DNA of 23,428 nucleotides from UBA5738 sp049641805 (lineage in GTDB: Bacteria > Patescibacteriota > Minisyncoccia > Minisyncoccales > UBA5738): positions 1 through 23,428 of the forward strand of contig JBARNX010000071.1 in assembly GCA_049641805.1 (NCBI GenBank), written 5' to 3'. Positions 22,060 through 23,428 of this stretch are shown one piece after another (within the stretch, counting starts at the first letter, position 1; every line of letters begins with the position of its first letter). The notes beneath the pieces are model-generated. The model made no database searches. It was not told where the DNA came from and worked only from the letters and a program-made list of their open reading frames with translations. Position numbers and translations under genes: made by a program.

Positions 22060-22088
22060 TTGCCAATCATCGCTTTTTGCGTTATACT
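22060..22088 (+). promoter_or_regulatory. Promoter for rpmE-prfA
   Basis: TTGCCA (22060-22065), 17 bases, TATACT (22083-22088). The predicted start near 22095 leaves a ~52-base AT-rich leader with a small hairpin (ATCGTT / AACGAT at 22118-22136) and no Shine-Dalgarno motif before the ATG. Confidence 0.7.
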
Positions 22089-22146
22089 TGTTTTATCATC
22101 AAAAATGAGTGATTTTTATCGTTGAAAATGAACGATTTATTTTTCT

Positions 22147-22374
22147 ATGAAAAAAGACATCCATCCCAAATATTATCCCGACGCGCAGGTTAAATGCTCG
22201 TGCGGGAAAACCTATTCCATCGGATCGACCAAGGAATACACCGAAACCGAGACTTGTTCGTCTTGCCACCCTTTCTATACCGGCAAGGCCAGATTGGTGA
22301 ACGCCATGGGACGCGTGGACAAGTTCCTGAAGAAGGTTGCCAAAAAAGACACTTTCGCCAAAAAAGCGAAATAA
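22147..22374 (+). CDS. rpmE: 50S ribosomal protein L31, zinc-binding type
   Basis: Bridges the two subunits at the central protuberance. The 75-residue protein begins MKKDIHPKYYPDAQVKCSCG and has the four zinc ligands C17, C19, C37 and C40 (KCSCGK, CSSCHPFYTGK), so it is the C+ form. The HPFYTGKARLVNAMGRVDKF segment is diagnostic. The C-terminus is a Lys-rich tail. It lies 38 bases upstream of prfA in the frequent rpmE-prfA order. Confidence 0.96.
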   Translation: MKKDIHPKYYPDAQVKCSCGKTYSIGSTKEYTETETCSSCHPFYTGKARLVNAMGRVDKFLKKVAKKDTFAKKAK

Positions 22375-22412
22375 TCTCAAATCGGAAAAACCTTTTTTGC
22401 CCAACCATTAAA

Positions 22413-23428
22413 ATGACGCAGGCTCTTTCTCCCCAGCAGGAATACGATAAAATTCTCAATCAACTCAGCGACCCTGAGTTGATTTCCGATTGGGAAAAGT
22501 TTGAAACCCTCAACAAGAGAAAGTCATTTCTCGAAAAATTGGTCGAAAAAGAAAGCGAGATCAAGGAGATCGGCAGCAAAATCGAAGAAAACCGGCTCAT
22601 CATGCTGTCCGAAGAAGATCCCGAATTGACATCGCTGGCCGAGGTTGAAATCGAACAATTAAAGGCTCGGCAAACGATTCTGGAAAATGAATCTCAAGAG
22701 CTGATCAAAAGCGAGAACAAACCGGTCGGACCGGATGCCATCGTGGTTGAAATCCGCGGCGGCACCGGCGGCGAGGAAGCGGCGCTGTTCGCGGCGGATA
22801 TTTACCGCATGTACGCGCGCTTTGCCCAAACCAAAGGCTGGAATCAAAAAATTCTGGACTCAAACCAAACCGAAATCGGCGGCTACAAAGAGATAATTTT
22901 TGAGCTCAAAGGCAAGGGCGTTTGGGAAGCGATGAAATACGAGGGCGGCGTGCACCGCATCCAGCGCATCCCGGAAACCGAAAAAAACGGCCGCATTCAC
23001 ACATCCACGGCAACCGTGGCCGTACTGCCCAAACCCAAAAAAAGCGAAATCTCCATCCGGCCCGATGAACTTCGGATAGAGTTTTGCCGGTCATCCGGCC
23101 CGGGCGGCCAGTTCGTCAACAAACGCGAATCCGCGGTGCGCATCACGCACATCCCAACCGGATTGGCGGTGTTTTCGCAAACCGAACGCAACCAGCTTCA
23201 AAACCGCGAAAACGCGATGGCCCTGCTGGAATACCGCTTGCAGGAAAAACGCACCGCTGACGAAAACGCGGCCTTTGGCGGCGCGCGCAAAGAACAGATC
23301 GGCGGCGGCGAACGCTGCGAAAAGATCCGCACCTACAATGTGCCGCAAGACCGCGTGACCGACCACCGCATCAAGAAAAGCTGGCACGACATTGAAGGCA
23401 TCTTCAACGGCAACATAGAAACCATCTC
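22413..23428 (+). CDS. prfA: Peptide chain release factor 1 (3' end cut by window)
   Basis: Releases finished peptides at UAA and UAG. Reading from the ATG at 22413 gives 338 codons with no stop before the window ends. The N-terminal helical domain precedes VVEIRGGTGGEEAALFAADI, the stop-codon tripeptide PxT as PET in HRIQRIPETEKNGRIHTS (RF2 would have SPF), and the catalytic GGQ in SSGPGGQFVNK. The later HIPTGLAVFSQTERNQLQNR and the DRVTDHRI segment are canonical. An SSGPGGQ Pro replaces the more common Ala. It is downstream of rpmE and likely shares its promoter. RF1 is normally ~355-360 residues, so about 20 codons are missing. Confidence 0.96.
   Translation, partial: MTQALSPQQEYDKILNQLSDPELISDWEKFETLNKRKSFLEKLVEKESEIKEIGSKIEENRLIMLSEEDPELTSLAEVEIEQLKARQTILENESQELIKSENKPVGPDAIVVEIRGGTGGEEAALFAADIYRMYARFAQTKGWNQKILDSNQTEIGGYKEIIFELKGKGVWEAMKYEGGVHRIQRIPETEKNGRIHTSTATVAVLPKPKKSEISIRPDELRIEFCRSSGPGGQFVNKRESAVRITHIPTGLAVFSQTERNQLQNRENAMALLEYRLQEKRTADENAAFGGARKEQIGGGERCEKIRTYNVPQDRVTDHRIKKSWHDIEGIFNGNIETI

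Overview
The window looks like a chromosomal piece of a Candidate Phyla Radiation (Patescibacteria) bacterium, most likely a Parcubacteria-type lineage. This is inferred from gene content and reduced protein forms, not from a database search. The signs are a two-lobed ThyX-like thymidylate synthase beside two Dcd/dUTPase-fold genes, a 147-residue EF-Ts, a PheT without its N-terminal tRNA-binding OB domain, rplK not followed by rplA, almost no Shine-Dalgarno motifs and a tRNA gene without encoded CCA. TGA ends several genes (miaA, thyX, gyrB), so the code appears standard.

Layout. The window opens with the tail of an unknown gene and its terminator (1-163). Then comes a tRNA-modification pair, miaB-miaA (+, 223-2518), whose products make ms2i6A37. 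A palindrome-bearing spacer separates it from a minus-strand block that reads dcd > thyX-like > dcd-like > tmk > deoC > gatB (8563-2784). This block is essentially a dTTP supply module with GatB at its end. A small membrane protein has its own consensus promoter (8725-9023). Next are a MntA/HepT nucleotidyltransferase-HEPN toxin-antitoxin pair (9746-9077) and the secE-nusG-rplK operon (11238-9933), with a consensus promoter and a hairpin at the predicted mRNA 5' end.

From 18378 down to 11339 the minus strand carries pheS-pheT-gyrB and a DUF2079-type membrane gene split by a frameshift at an eight-base homopolymer. Between pheS and tRNA-Thr(UGU) lies an accessory island (about 18433-19708): a decayed radical-SAM gene next to a Y1 (REP-associated, IS200-like) transposase flanked by two near-identical hairpin repeats in opposite orientation. 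The rest is translation machinery: rpsB-tsf plus a membrane-anchored unknown gene on the minus strand, and rpmE-prfA on the plus strand, with prfA cut by the window end.

The most distinctive feature is the density of small repeats. At least four kinds are visible. (1) A GGTCTAACC-type palindrome lies in frame inside miaB, with relatives in intergenic spacers. (2) A ~118-bp AT-rich inverted-repeat element fills two spacers in the nucleotide block. (3) A related AT-rich element fills the pheS-pheT and rpsB-tsf spacers. (4) The hairpin doublets flank the transposase. Several promoters match TTGACA-N17-TATAAT closely, and two of them predict leaderless transcripts.
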